A program made the translations under genes and the position numbers. The notes beneath the pieces are model-generated. The model did not search any database, was not told the origin of the DNA, and saw only the letters and a list, made by a program, of their open reading frames with translations. 64,000 nt of DNA from Beta vulgaris subsp. vulgaris (lineage: Eukaryota; Streptophyta; Magnoliopsida; Caryophyllales; Amaranthaceae): NCBI RefSeq assembly GCF_026745355.1, contig NC_079206.1, forward strand, positions 21,376,399-21,440,398, in the 5' to 3' direction. Below, one piece after another: positions 33,301-43,594 of this stretch. Each line of letters begins with the position of its first letter. Position 1 is the stretch's first letter.

Positions 33301-34626
33301 CTCCGCTGACATTTCACGAAGCCGGTCAAAAGAATGTACTTGCAGAATAGTACCATTTGGCTATTTATAGTAGTATAGTTTATCCGACTAGGTGAGTAAT
33401 CCTTTGACACGTGTATGACTAAGATTAGTCTAGCTGGAGGGATGATTCCCTTATTTTGTCCTTTTTGGTGGCCACGAGGATCATCTCAATCCATTACCAA
33501 GGAAGACTTGTCCCGTTCTGATGAGTTCGTGTCTTGAAGAGTTTTATGTCAGACACCTGGGTGCATCCAACAGTAGACTTGGGATGCTACCCATACAATT
33601 ATGTTTTATTTAACTTATTTTTGCTTATTTGAACTCATTTTTGCTAAAAACATTTTCTAGTAAGTTGAACATAACAAAACGTTTATCGAAGAAAACTGTC
33701 AACGTAAACTACCGTAATAAGTTGTCATTGCATGTATTGCATGCATGTAAAAATAACCATTCGACATTACGAAATATCACAATGGAAAATTGTTGTCGCA
33801 CGCATCGCGTGCTTAGAGAACTAGTATTATATATCTGATCCACCTCTACTAATTAACGAGATTTGAATCTATTTTCAATGTAACTTATATGTTTGATGTT
33901 CCTAGATTTCTATTGTCTGCTCAACGTGCTTTATTCTAGGTGCAATTCATTGAAATCTCACGCGTACGTGCAGATGATTGTAGAAGAGATGAATATACTA
34001 ACTACAGTTTTCCTGAGATATGACATGGAGAAAATCTACTATCCAAATGCAGCTCTTCTAACCAAGCCAATTAGTAATTTCTACAGAAGTCCAGAAATGT
34101 GGGATAAAATTCCTTTCTCCATAGATGCCTCCACTCCAATTGAAACCATAAACGCGCTTAAGAAGGCTATACAAAGGTATGAAATATGAAAAAAGTCTTC
34201 TAAACATGACATGCTAGGTAATTGTACTTTTGATTCTTAGGCAACTGCTTTTTACTAAACTAAACAAACTTTTAGATTAAAATTGGTACTAGTCTCCTAG
34301 AAAACTTATTGTATTGAAGTTCAAATTTATTTTATTAGTAATGTACTATATGTTTTGCCATGTGAAGCTATATTGACAGCAAGCCAAATTATTGGAATTC
34401 AAAACATAATTTCATAGTACAAGAAATAGAAAACCTGAAGAACATGAAGATGGCCTTATCCGTGCAACACACCATCAACCACCAAAATTATACTGAACGC
34501 AGCATGCGTTTAACTGAGCTCATTCTGGAGTTGAAGGAAATTATTCGGACGCTTGGTATCAAAAATCACCATCTTCCACAAGAGATCCATCTTATCCGAT
34601 TCGACATCAACAATACTGCTCTGTAA
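21360..34626 (+). CDS. mechanosensitive channel of small conductance-like protein (MSL10-like), six exons
   Basis: This is a plasma-membrane MscS-type ion channel that opens on membrane tension. Exons: 21360-22299, 25309-25645, 27168-27291, 28467-28760, 33974-34176, 34368-34626. All junctions are GT-AG and phases agree (2157 nt, 718 aa; Arabidopsis MSL10 is of similar size). The N-terminal cytosolic part is charged and contains a Ser-rich acidic stretch (about 112-128). Membrane segments lie at about 153-172, 179-211, 231-248, 262-287, 494-515 and 518-540. The last precedes the MscS core with FVMHPFDIGDRCKIDG, EEMNILTTVFLRYD and YYPNAALLTKPISNFYRSP. Exon 2 gives the cytosolic loop (RRLINHIRAS). 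Introns 1 and 4 are 3.0 and 5.2 kb and full of transposons. Nothing in the coding exons is broken. MSL4, 5, 6, 9 and 10 are close relatives, so the exact orthologue is uncertain. Confidence 0.93.
22440..22746. mobile_element. Tourist-like MITE (307 bp) in MSL intron 1
   Basis: Termini GAGGGTGTTTGGTATGGAAA and (complement) GAGGTTGTTTGGTATAGAAA with TAA duplicated on both sides. Confidence 0.85.
23929..24246. mobile_element. Stowaway-type MITE (318 bp), copy 2, in MSL intron 1
   Basis: Same length and nearly the same sequence as 18502-18819, flanked by TA. Terminus CTCCCTCCGTTTCCTAAAGA. Confidence 0.9.
24311..24345 (+). other. degenerate Helitron 3' end in MSL intron 1
   Basis: The hairpin word GCACGCATCGCGTAC is followed by ATAGAAGAATAG and a T. 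The final four bases are ATAG rather than CTAG. The matching 5' end was not found. Confidence 0.45.
24980..25234. mobile_element. Stowaway-type MITE (255 bp) in MSL intron 1
   Basis: Termini TTCCCTCCTTTTGAAAATAT and ATATTTTGAAATGGACGGAG, TA flanks. It ends only 74 bp before the exon 2 acceptor. Confidence 0.75.
26300..26693 (+). mobile_element. solo LTR (394 bp) in MSL intron 2
   Basis: Starts TGTTTGAGCC, ends CCCGAAACA and is flanked by AATGA on both sides (26295-26299, 26694-26698). It contains a TATA-box-like CCTATAAATAGGG near 26430, as expected of an LTR promoter. No internal retrotransposon sequence adjoins, so it is the product of LTR-LTR recombination. Confidence 0.85.
26920..27080 (-). 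repeat. tRNA-derived (SINE-like) segment
   Basis: On the - strand it reads TGGTATCAGAGTC followed by GGTTCAAATCTC, similar to the start and the B box of initiator-Met-tRNA-derived repeats. The ends are not defined. Confidence 0.3.
27375..27595 (+). repeat. tRNA-derived (SINE-like) segment
   Basis: CTTGGTCTAGTAGTTTGG and GTTGTGGGATCAAACCCC resemble an A box and B box of pol III promoters at about 40-bp spacing. The tail has CATCGAGCACCTTTTTCTT. Boundaries are unclear. Confidence 0.4.
28875..30241 (-). mobile_element. non-autonomous Helitron (1367 bp) in MSL intron 4
   Basis: On the - strand the element starts TCTCTATTATACAAGGGAAG (after an A at 30242). It ends with a hairpin GCATACATCGCGTGC, then ATATATAGTTAG followed by T. 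The last four bases are TTAG instead of the usual CTAG. It has no coding capacity of its own and contains a nested TIR-bounded insertion (29262-30062). Confidence 0.7.
29262..30062. mobile_element. TIR-bounded insertion (~0.8 kb) nested in the Helitron
   Basis: The words TTAAACATCGCC and ACTTAAAATCGCCCAAAATA at the left recur as the complement at the right (ATATTTGGCGATTTTAAGT ... GACGATGTATAG), giving inverted repeats of about 40 bp. The inside holds CCACCACC/GGTGGTGG low-complexity DNA that also pairs. The target duplication is unclear, so the superfamily is unknown (possibly Mutator-like). Confidence 0.5.
30242..30942. other. AT-rich intron 4 sequence
   Basis: An open frame (30565-30765) has no recognised domain. 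Nothing else was recognised. Confidence 0.4.
30943..33602 (+). mobile_element. LTR-like element with gypsy-type putative transposase domain, internally deleted
   Basis: A roughly 270-bp segment at about 31149-31431 is repeated in the same orientation at 33331-33602 (shared words GCAGAATAGTACCATTTGGC, TTGACACGTGTATGACTAAG, GATGCTACCCATACAA). Between them lie pieces of an ORF typical of plant gag/transposase-28-type elements. The second repeat lacks the start of the first (about 30960-31148), so a deletion spans the interior and the start of the 3' repeat. Exact outer ends and target duplication are not resolved. Confidence 0.6.
32190..33310 (+). pseudogene. fragmented gypsy-type putative transposase / gag-like ORF (PF04195-like)
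   Basis: Pieces in several frames read as one plant retroelement ORF. A Ser/Pro-rich leader with ADIPLTADMVKELRSKFP (about 32287-32340) is followed by a segment with YRLVVAGEAKVKDCP, HLKFGLRFPLDLVLVKILKAF and LSPLAVRNLVAYVWLCRFL (32900-33120). A GWWSLMTAKHKFIVYPKL stretch (about 33188-33240) follows. The hydrophobic core resembles the domain catalogued as putative gypsy-type transposon (Transposase_28), whose role is unknown. Stops at 33148-33150 and 33247-33249 and frame changes show that it is dead. Confidence 0.55.
33790..33824 (+). other. Helitron 3' end in MSL intron 4
   Basis: The hairpin GCACGCATCGCGTGC, then TTAGAGAACTAG and T. It lies 149 bp before the exon 5 acceptor. The 5' end of this Helitron was not found; a related weak hairpin (GCATGTATTGCATGC) lies at about 33730. 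Confidence 0.7.
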
Positions 34627-35382
34627 TTCAAGTTTCCATCTTAGGAAAAGCTTTGACAAATTTATATGTGCTATATTACTCAGGGAGTCAGGACTCTGGT
34701 ACACTTATTTGATATGTATTATGTTTCTACATACTAGACTCAACCTAATATCATAATATATCTCAAAAGGAAAAATATGCCTTATGGCCTATTCTATTCG
34801 GCATGAAACAGTTGAACTGAATTGAACTAAACTGAACTGAAAATAAGCTGGCGAGAACAGGCCCTTAGTCCAAAATGAAGTATTGAGAGTCTGACACACA
34901 TCTACAATGATGTTTGTACAAAAGAATATCTAATATAGTAGGCATTTGCAGATTGTATTAAGGTATTTTGGAACATAACTCAGATTCTCCAAATATGGGA
35001 TATAAAAGAATGAAAGAATCTTCAGAAATGATGGTGTATCAAGTGAAAGAGATACAAAAGAAAAATAAAGAAATAAAAAATAAGAAAAATAGGGGGGCAT
35101 TATAAAACACCATAATACCCCCAGTTACTTAAATCTTAAACTCTCCAGGTGAAGGGAACACCCCAAAACCTGTGAGTCACACTACAAAGAGAAGACCTCA
35201 GATTTCAACTGCTCTAAAAATATGTAATATAAACATGCTTCTCTGTGAGATTTGTAATGTAGCTGGGAATCCCATATCTTTGGCAATACTAGTTTTTCCG
35301 ATCAATACCAATATAAGCCAATTTTGACTGAACTCTCCAAGTAGGGGAAAATTTTTAATGAAAGGTAAAAAAGAAAAATAAG
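34627..35382. other. intergenic interval between convergent MSL and BRX genes
   Basis: The 756 bp must hold the 3' untranslated regions of both genes. No strong polyadenylation signal can be singled out. A short member of the GAACT MITE family lies at 34785-34864. Confidence 0.5.
34785..34864. mobile_element. short MITE of the GAACTGAACT family
   Basis: Ends TGGCCTATTCTATTCGGC and CTGGCGAGAACAGGCCC with TTA on both sides. The core is made of TGAACTGAA repeats, as in 40358-40556. Confidence 0.7.
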
Positions 35383-38300
35383 TTATAGGTACTGAGTTTG
35401 TATCCTCTCTCTATTCTGCTCCCACCATTGCTTTGCATGTACTTCACCGAATTTTTCGCGGCTGCATAAGGATACGCAAAAGTTAGTAATCTCACAGACC
35501 CAGAAACATAAGAGTATTATAGTCAACTAGATAAGTCTATATCAAAATTATGTTGTGATTTTGTAGTGCTCTTCTGACTGCAGACTCTGCTGAAGTAGCA
35601 ATATAATTTGTTTAGTGATTGTAAAATAATGAACGAAGTGGTTGTTTAAAGGGGCTTATTTGGGTCTACTGTCAATAAGAGTCGCCTTAATGTTATTAGG
35701 TCAGATGAGTTTAGGTAGGTTCATGTTTGATTTGGGTTTCAATTGGGTCAAGTAAATTCAAGTGCAATTCTGCTTTGGGTCGGATCATTCGCATCAAGCA
35801 ATTGGTTACTATTCAATATGCTAGAAGAGTGCAAAACAATACTATAGAGTACAAGGAAAAATGATGCTTAGTTACCTGAATCTGACACGCCGGAGTTCTC
35901 TAGTACCATCTGCTAGCTGTCTAATGGTAATATACACCCCTGGCTCATCTTGCTCAACCCATTCTGTTTCCAATTCACTCGCATTGCTAACTGAGACATC
36001 ATCTCGAGATGAGGTGGTTGTTCGTGATGGATCCATATTCGGAGTTCCCATGCTATAAGCACTGGCTCCTGCATTGTAACCTTGTTCTGAATGGTCAGGA
36101 GGGAAAAATGATTTACTAGCAGGTTGGTAATAATTTCTGGGTATCCATTCCTTGTTAGTCATAGGACTCTCCATTACTGATCCAACTCTAGTGTAAGTGG
36201 AATCTCTAGCCTGTTAGCAATTCAAGAAAAGCATTAGTGAAATATAAGATGGAGACCAAGTTTTCAATACAACTAAGTGCACAACATTAGCTTCAAGAAG
36301 TACCTCATCATCTGATCTTGCTGGAGTCTGAAGAGCTTGTCTATTGAATCTTTGGACATTGTAGAGTTCCATGATTCTGTCATAATTTTCACCCCACCAT
36401 CTTTGAGCTTGCCATTTGTTGAACAAATCTCGGCTAATTAAAGAAAATACAAAATGTTAGTTTACACTACTTGAAGTCAACATGAAAAAATGCAGTCCCT
36501 CTGTCTCAAATTCATTTCAACAGTTACTCTCATAGTCTCTAATGCACTACTTTGACTATTAATATCTTAATTACATATTAGTAAAAGATATGACGAAAAA
36601 AATAATCTCTTGAAAGTAGGCATTGTCGCATTGAGGCGAAGTATTAGTGAGCTTATGTTCAACAAAGAACCTGTAGTGATTACTATAGAGCGAAGGAAGT
36701 TTATAGTTGGTTTTGTTAACTTCTAGAAGTTTTACATCATAGATCTTGAATAAGATGGAATCAAACATTGGTTATAGTTCATACCTGAATCGAATTCGCT
36801 TCAAATCATTCCCTCCATTAGGAAGCGAAACAAATGTAATATGCACGCCAGGCTCCACCTGCGCCATCCATTCTTTCGGTTCATCCTCATCTTCTATCAC
36901 CAAATCACTAGCAGCAATAGAGTCTCGTCCAATAGGAGTCCTATCGCCACCATATCCACCCGCAAACCTCGAGTGTGATCTTACACCGCGATGATGGTGT
37001 GAGCTGCTAGTAAAATCCCATGCAGGCGTTGAGCTTGAGCTTCCAGGTTGCATGTAAGAGTACCGCCCCCCTTCTGAAGCCGAATCATATTCCACGTATG
37101 ACCTCTCACCTTTCTTAAAATCACCTGAGGTTGGGCATGGCTTACACTGTTTATAAGCACCAGAAAATTTCAATGCCATATCCTTTATCTGCAAACGATC
37201 AAAAACAAGATCAAAACCAAAGTTGCCACAAGAAAAAAAAAACAGATTTTTTCTGTGATTTTTATTAGTGATGCTATAATGAGACACATATCCATGCATT
37301 TTTAGGTAACGTCAGCAATTACATCAGGAAAATACAAATGCATACTCATATCCAGCAAAACATCAAGTTGATTTGTATCCTAATAACCCCGTGTACGTAG
37401 TTCATAGAAGTATTGTCAAGCATCACTGTGTATTATTGATACCATTTACTATAATAATGGAGCACACTGCTCATTTCCTATGAAATAAGAATGGACTTTT
37501 ATATTAGTTCATACAAAATACTCCTTCCATCCCAAAATAGTCGTTTACGTAAAACCATTTCGAATCAGAGTAGCAATAGCTAAATGAAAAATCATCCAAG
37601 TGAGTAACTATGGGAAGAGAGTAATTGGCAGACAAAAGCTGCCAAAAAAATGGCAGACAAATTCTTTTTAACTGTTGATCAATAGTATTATCTTTGGTAT
37701 TGATGAACATTCCACAAAAATTGGCAAACCAAAAAACTTAACACTAATTGATAAACCATGACAAAAGACAAGTATTCTCATATTGAATGGAGAAATTACT
37801 ACTACTAAAGAGAGTTGAGTTCATCAATTCATGAAACGCTCTATGTGTTGATTCAACTACTTATATTTTCTTTTCCTTCCTTTTTTCGGTGCATAACGAA
37901 GTTAAAAGATAAGGATTGCCCAGTTTATCATCGTGATAACTTGATTTGAGTTTTACTACTCTTTCGACTATATATATGAACTGACTCTAAGCCTCTAGTT
38001 TAATGGTCTCACCTTCAATGTATGTAACTCACCTTCAGAAATCAGAAGTCAGAAAAGATCACCATTGTTTATACAAAATAGTTATAGCTATGATAGGCTT
38101 GTTTTGTTCGTCTTGATGATAAATTTAGACTTACACAGATGAAGCCCAGTATATATAGAATAGAGGTGGACTTTGACCTACCATAACTTTACTATCTCGG
38201 TATCTCCTATAAGTTTTCCCAGCTAATTAGAAATTTTTCATTTTTGGTATATGCGAAGACACAAATACTAATGTAGACCAGATCTAATTCCAAGTCATGG

Positions 38301-41300
38301 AACTCATTCTTACTACTCCGCCATAACTTTACAACTACACTGATTGACATCCAAAGTTGATTTATAATTTACCCACCATTTGAAATAGTAAATTAAGCAG
38401 GGATTGTTTCAGACTGTGTGTGTATACTATATAAAAGCTTACCAACAGTGCTCTAGCTGTAATGTTACTCTGAACTATATACAGCATTATTCATTCATGA
38501 ATAAGGCTGCAAAGCTCAAAGTTTAAGATAGTAATGAATTTGTAATCTTTCAACCAACAATTGTTATGGAAAGGGGAAATTAAATAGGAAAAAAGAGGTA
38601 ATATGTTCAAGAAATTTGGCTGTACTTCTGTTTTTATTTTCCCCCTATTTTAGATCCATTTTTATTAACAACTAACAAGGAAACAATTAATGTAAATGCG
38701 ACCATTCCAAGTTTCCTTTCCCTTTATTGCAATACTCAATAGTATTTAGATAGTTTGTTACATAAATGGTGGACAAGAATTCAATAGTGGGTCATATTGA
38801 AGACACTTGCAAAATCTTTAATCGATTTGGCCTTTCTTTTCTACGGATTTTTACAGCTATGTTTCGTACAATATGACCATCTAATTTAGAAAAACCAGAT
38901 AAATTTCAACTGATGGAATATAATAGGATGAAAGAATGAAAGAAAAATTATAACTCATTATTAAGTACTGAGTTACATGGACTCTTCAATTCACCTCAAG
39001 TATCCGTGTCATATCCTTGACACTCGGACGTGGATATGGAAACTTGGACGGTGGGACACTTCATTTCGGGCCAAAATCATTGAAAATTTTAATAGAATAG
39101 CCGAGTAAGATAATTGAACAGGCACTTGTGTCAGACATGAGTATACGAGTCCAGGTAACATATTTAAGTTTTTATTGTTTATATAATATCATTGGATAAA
39201 CATGAAATACTTAATACTTTAGATTGTCAATTTAGTAAGCACTAACTTCTAGAATTTCAGCAACCATGTCACATGAATATGACTTGCTTGACCCAATGGG
39301 TAATTCACCTACTAATAGAATTTAATGTAAGGTAGAATCCAACTCAATATTAGCAATTACTTCCTTCGGTCTTTATTAGTTCACCCCTTATTTTTTTGCA
39401 CAGAGTTTTAGGAGAAATACTGTTGTGGGTCATAGAAAGAAAGAATGTATGAGTGATGAAAAGTTAGTGGTCTCATTCAAAAAATAGAAACAAAAGAAGG
39501 GGGTAAACTAATAAAGACCGGATGGAGTATTTTCTAATGATTTATTAGGAGTGGGTGGGTAGTCCACCCAATGAGTAGATGTAGTTATGTCCGTCTAGTA
39601 TGAAAGCAAGAATTTGAGGAGCGCATTCACTAACTTGTTGTAAGATTGAGGGGACTCATTATACTATTTTTAAGACTCACTTAAAACTATTATTTAAAAT
39701 AAGTTTTAGTATCGTATAGTTTGAAGCGGCTTCACCTTATGCTTAAATCATACTTCATTAGTCCCTAAGTATGAGTACTATATTGGTTAGTCACGTTTCA
39801 TTTTATACTAACAATTCATTGTCATCTTTATTATACTTCATTAGTCCCTAAGTATGAGTACTATATTGGTTAGTCACGTTTCATTTTATACTAACAATTC
39901 ATTGTCATCTTTAGCTATTCCTTATTTTATTACAAACAGCTGAGTATACAATTGATATACTTCCTTTGTTTCCTAATCATTTTTAACAATTTGAGTTTTG
40001 CGCTATTTATACAGAAACAAAATCATATGTTTTTTACCTTACTAACTATTGTATATTGATTTATACCGGTCATTACACTTTTTGATATATAATAGAATAT
40101 ATACACAATGAGAAAAATCACTTTAGAATAGTAGCTATTCTTTGCATCTTTGTAAAGAGCATATCCAGTACAATCTTCATTGGTTTATGAAGCCATCGGC
40201 TCCATCCAAGTAGTACATTTGCTTCTATTCTTTTTTGGTGCAAAACACGTAACAAAAGCTGATAGATATATGCATCATATTCGTATGCAATCCACCATAA
40301 ATGTGGAACAAATGGAGTCTATTTGTTAGGTGTCTAGGTGATGAATAATGCTAGTTAGGGTCTGTTCTCTTCGGCATAAAACAGCTGAACTGAGCTGAAC
40401 TGAATTGAACTGAACTGAATTGAATTGAACTGATCTGAACTGAAATGAATAGTGATATGTGAGAGTAAAAGTATTGTCAAGAGCTGAACTGAACTGAACT
40501 GGTCTGAACTGAACTGAATTGAACTGAACTGAAAATAAACTGGGGAGAACATGCCCTTAATAGTAGTAGGTAATTTGTACATGATTTCAGCTACAAACTC
40601 CTTCCCTAACCATACTTTTCCTTTAGAAAGAGTTCTACTACTAGACATCGCCCTCTTGAAGGATGGTAATAAGCAATACTAGAAATTTTATTTTATAAAA
40701 AATGTGAGTGAACTAATTGGAAACTTAGAGGAGAGAGATTAAAATGACAAGTGGAAGGGGTGGGATTCAAATAATAGTTAACTTGAGTAAGAATTGTACT
40801 GGAACTAGTCTAACTCCAAATTTAATTCCATTAGATACACAAATAAGTGAATTGAGTCAATTCCATTATTTTAATTGAAATTATGGTTCCCAAACATAGT
40901 ACTCCACTCCGTCTTATTTTATAGTTCTCGTATTTTATTTTGGGTGTCCCAAAATATTGTTCCTATTTTTCTTATTTTTATTTTTGAACATCACTTCTTA
41001 CCCCCTCTCTCCACCTTTTCACATGGGTTTTTGACACCCTCATTTAATGTTTCTTAACTCTAATTGGTTAGGTATAACAAAAATTATCTTTTACTCTCTC
41101 TTCTCTTTTCACATGCCCACCTATTTAATGTTCTCATTCTTTTTCATTTTTTTTATGACAATAATTCCAAAAAGAACAACAACTCCCTATGCAAGCTCAT
41201 AATAATCATTGTTTCCTTAATTCACGTGCTCAAAATGAAAGGGGAACTATAAAATGAGACAGAGAAAGTATGAGATATTTTCCTTTCAAGCAATGTAAGA

Positions 41301-43594
41301 TTAAATTTAAGGCAAAAGCTAAAGGACGCTCCGGGGGCGCTAGATAAGAAATATATTGTTCTATTTAATTACTCATATTTATATAAAATAATATAATAAT
41401 GTATAATTTCAATACAATGCATTTAAATGCTTTGCATTTGAATTAAATGTTTTCCCCTTTCCTTTTGAAAAACATTAAATGCTTTGTATTGGAATTATAC
41501 ACTATTCTATTATTTTGTATAAATATGAGTAATTAAATACAATAATATATTTCTTATCTAGCTCCCAGGCGTCCGTTAGCAAGATCCTAAATTTAATATC
41601 ATTATTGACATTTATTATTATCTAGAAGAGGACTTACTTTAATTAGGCAGCTTACTCCCCTTTCGTACACAAAATGTCAACTTTAAAAAACCCAGCACCC
41701 TGACAAAAACACTTTGGCCAAGTAGTCCAAACAAGATTATGGGGCTTAAAATATATAGCGTGGCATTTCTTGTTATCAACCATTTGCATTAGAACCATGA
41801 AAGAAGAGAAAGATGGGAAACATCAAGTAGCAACACACGTAACTAATTAGGTGTTGATAGTGACAAGACCACAACCAAGCTTTAATGGAGGTCTAATGTG
41901 ACTGGTAGAAGGGGCTAGCTAAGATCTAAGCTGCAGACTTTAAACCCTGTTTGCTTATCTATCAATGAATTGTAAGGCTGGTAACTTATATTCTGCCAGA
42001 AGACTACAGAATAAATTAGGTTTAGACCTTACATAATAGGCACAACCTATTATATAGGGAGACCTTTGTATTATTCTCTAGATTGCAACACTTCACTCCC
42101 CTCGAAAATAAAACAAACAGCAACAATTACAACGTTGCTCTCAAAGGAATTGGAGAGAAGATGGAATCCCCTAGGTCTATTTGTTTTGGGTAAGTTTTTA
42201 AACTGCCACATACTCTCTCTTTGACTTTTCACACTAAATATACATACCCCTATAAGCATATTTTTTACTAACATACAAAAACAAATGGTATAACCAAAGA
42301 GTATTTGGTTACTCACTATTCACTAAGATTCTTTGACATAGAAAGGTTAGCGGAAAAGCTCGATAAAAAAGTTTGTCAAAAAAGCTTGAAATGATTTCTA
42401 GTAGTCAGGTTCCAGAGTCGGAATGCTTAACAAAACACCTTTTTGAAAAAGAAGACGGGCCATCTTAATTTGTTTAGATCCCGAAAACAACATTTTAATT
42501 ATTTTAGGATTTTATTATTTTCTAATTTTGTATTATGGTTTTTGTTTTGACTTTTTAAACATTATTAGCCGTCATTAGAAGCCAGTTTTTCTTCTAATAA
42601 TAATATCTTATAGTTTTAACTCTTTTCTAGTGGATTACAGAGTTTTACAGATTTATCGCTTGTAAATCTATCTGTTAGTTTGTTTTAAAAATTGCTCTTG
42701 CTTTTCCTTTGATAATTCCGACTGCGTCACTCTCACTTAAGATCCTACAGGTCTTGGGTTTGAATCAGGTCTTGGGTTTGAATCATGTCAAGTGTGATGT
42801 TTGGGTATAAAGATCCCGTTATCTTTCCCCATACTCTCAAGCACCTATCTCGCAAATGTTAGACCAAAATATTGTGAGAGTTAAGATCTGAATAGTGTAC
42901 TCTTTAACAAAAAAAGATGTTATATCCCCTAAAAAAGAAAAGGTATTAAATAAAATGTTGTAAATATGTCTAGTGTATATTTTCGAAATATCAAATTCAA
43001 AATTCATAGTAATAAGTTACTAAAAAAATCAAATGGTCAAAAATCGTATATTGACTTATTCACGGTGAATGAAATCAATTAACCCCTAACTAATAAAGTT
43101 TTTTATTTGAAATTAAAATTTAAATATTTAAAATTAGTCATTATGTCTCTAGAATATAATGTTAATTTGTTTCTCCATACTAAATAAGAGCTATTTATAA
43201 AGAGGCGTAGAGTAACTTCGAGAGTAGTTTGGAGTGGATTTAAACTTTTGTACCCTGCAACATTCTTTGGTCCCCCCTCAGACCTCATATGCCCAAAATA
43301 GCACGTGAAAGTGTAAACTGGAGAAACGGGCCTTAAAAATTGTTTCACAAACAAGGAAAAAGAAGCTGCCAAAAGGCAAAGATATGAATTGATCAAGCAA
43401 CAACCCAACAATAACAATAACAATTTAGTACTCTAGTCTCTACTACGACAAAATAACTTAGTAAGTAGAGATCAAACCTGTGCTGTGATGCCTTTAACAG
43501 ATTCTTTTGTGTTCGGAGTGGCATTCCCACTTCCACGCCCTCCTTCTTCTCCCTTCTCATCCGTTTGCTTTGCACATGTTATACACGTTAGCAT
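35383..43594 (-). CDS. BRX: BREVIS RADIX (BRX) family protein, five exons
   Basis: A plant-specific regulator that acts at the plasma membrane and in the nucleus in auxin/brassinosteroid-linked root and phloem growth. Exons in order: 43594-43478, 37188-36785, 36433-36304, 36210-35876, 35461-35383. All are GT-AG with matching phases (1065 nt, 354 aa; Arabidopsis BRX is 344 aa). The N terminus MLTCITCAKQ has the cysteines that are candidates for lipid attachment in this family, followed by a Gly-rich stretch and the NTKESVKGITAQ motif. Then comes IKDMALKFSGAYKQCKPC. Two BRX domains follow: about 145-205 (EWMAQVEPGVHITF ... RWWGENYDRIMELYNV) and about 300-354 (EWVEQDEPGVYITI ... QWWEQNRERIQTQYL). 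Intron 1 is 6.3 kb and transposon-rich. The gene appears intact. It could be BRX or a close BRX-like paralogue. Confidence 0.95.
39360..39527. mobile_element. Stowaway-type MITE (168 bp) in BRX intron 1
   Basis: Termini CTTCCTTCGGTCTTTATTAG and CTAATAAAGACCGGATGGAG with TA flanks. Confidence 0.8.
39751..39913. repeat. 83-bp direct tandem duplication in BRX intron 1
   Basis: TACTTCATTAGTCCCTAAGT begins both copies at 39751 and 39834. The copies look identical over about 80 bp, which implies a recent event. Confidence 0.9.
40358..40556. mobile_element. MITE of the GAACTGAACT family (199 bp) in BRX intron 1
   Basis: Ends GGGTCTGTTCTCTTCGGC and GGGGAGAACATGCCC with TTA on both sides. The interior is a (TGAAC/TGAAT)n array. 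Confidence 0.8.
40902..41268. mobile_element. Stowaway-like MITE (367 bp) in BRX intron 1
   Basis: Ends CTCCACTCCGTCTTATTTTA and TAAAATGAGACAGAGAAAG, inverted with mismatches and flanked by TA. Confidence 0.65.
41318..41580. mobile_element. fold-back MITE with ~115-bp inverted arms in BRX intron 1
   Basis: The left arm begins GCTAAAGGACGCTCCGGGGG and continues CTAGATAAGAAATATATTGT. The right arm is its near-complement (GCTAACGGACGCCTGGGAGC, CTAGATAAGAAATATATTAT when reversed). The two arms cover most of the 263 bp, so a transcript would fold into a long hairpin. Confidence 0.8.
42720..42910 (+). repeat. possible tRNA-derived repeat in BRX intron 1
   Basis: GTCTTGGGTTTGAATCA is present twice in tandem, and this word resembles a B box (GGTTTGAATC). 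No clear A box or ends. Confidence 0.25.
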
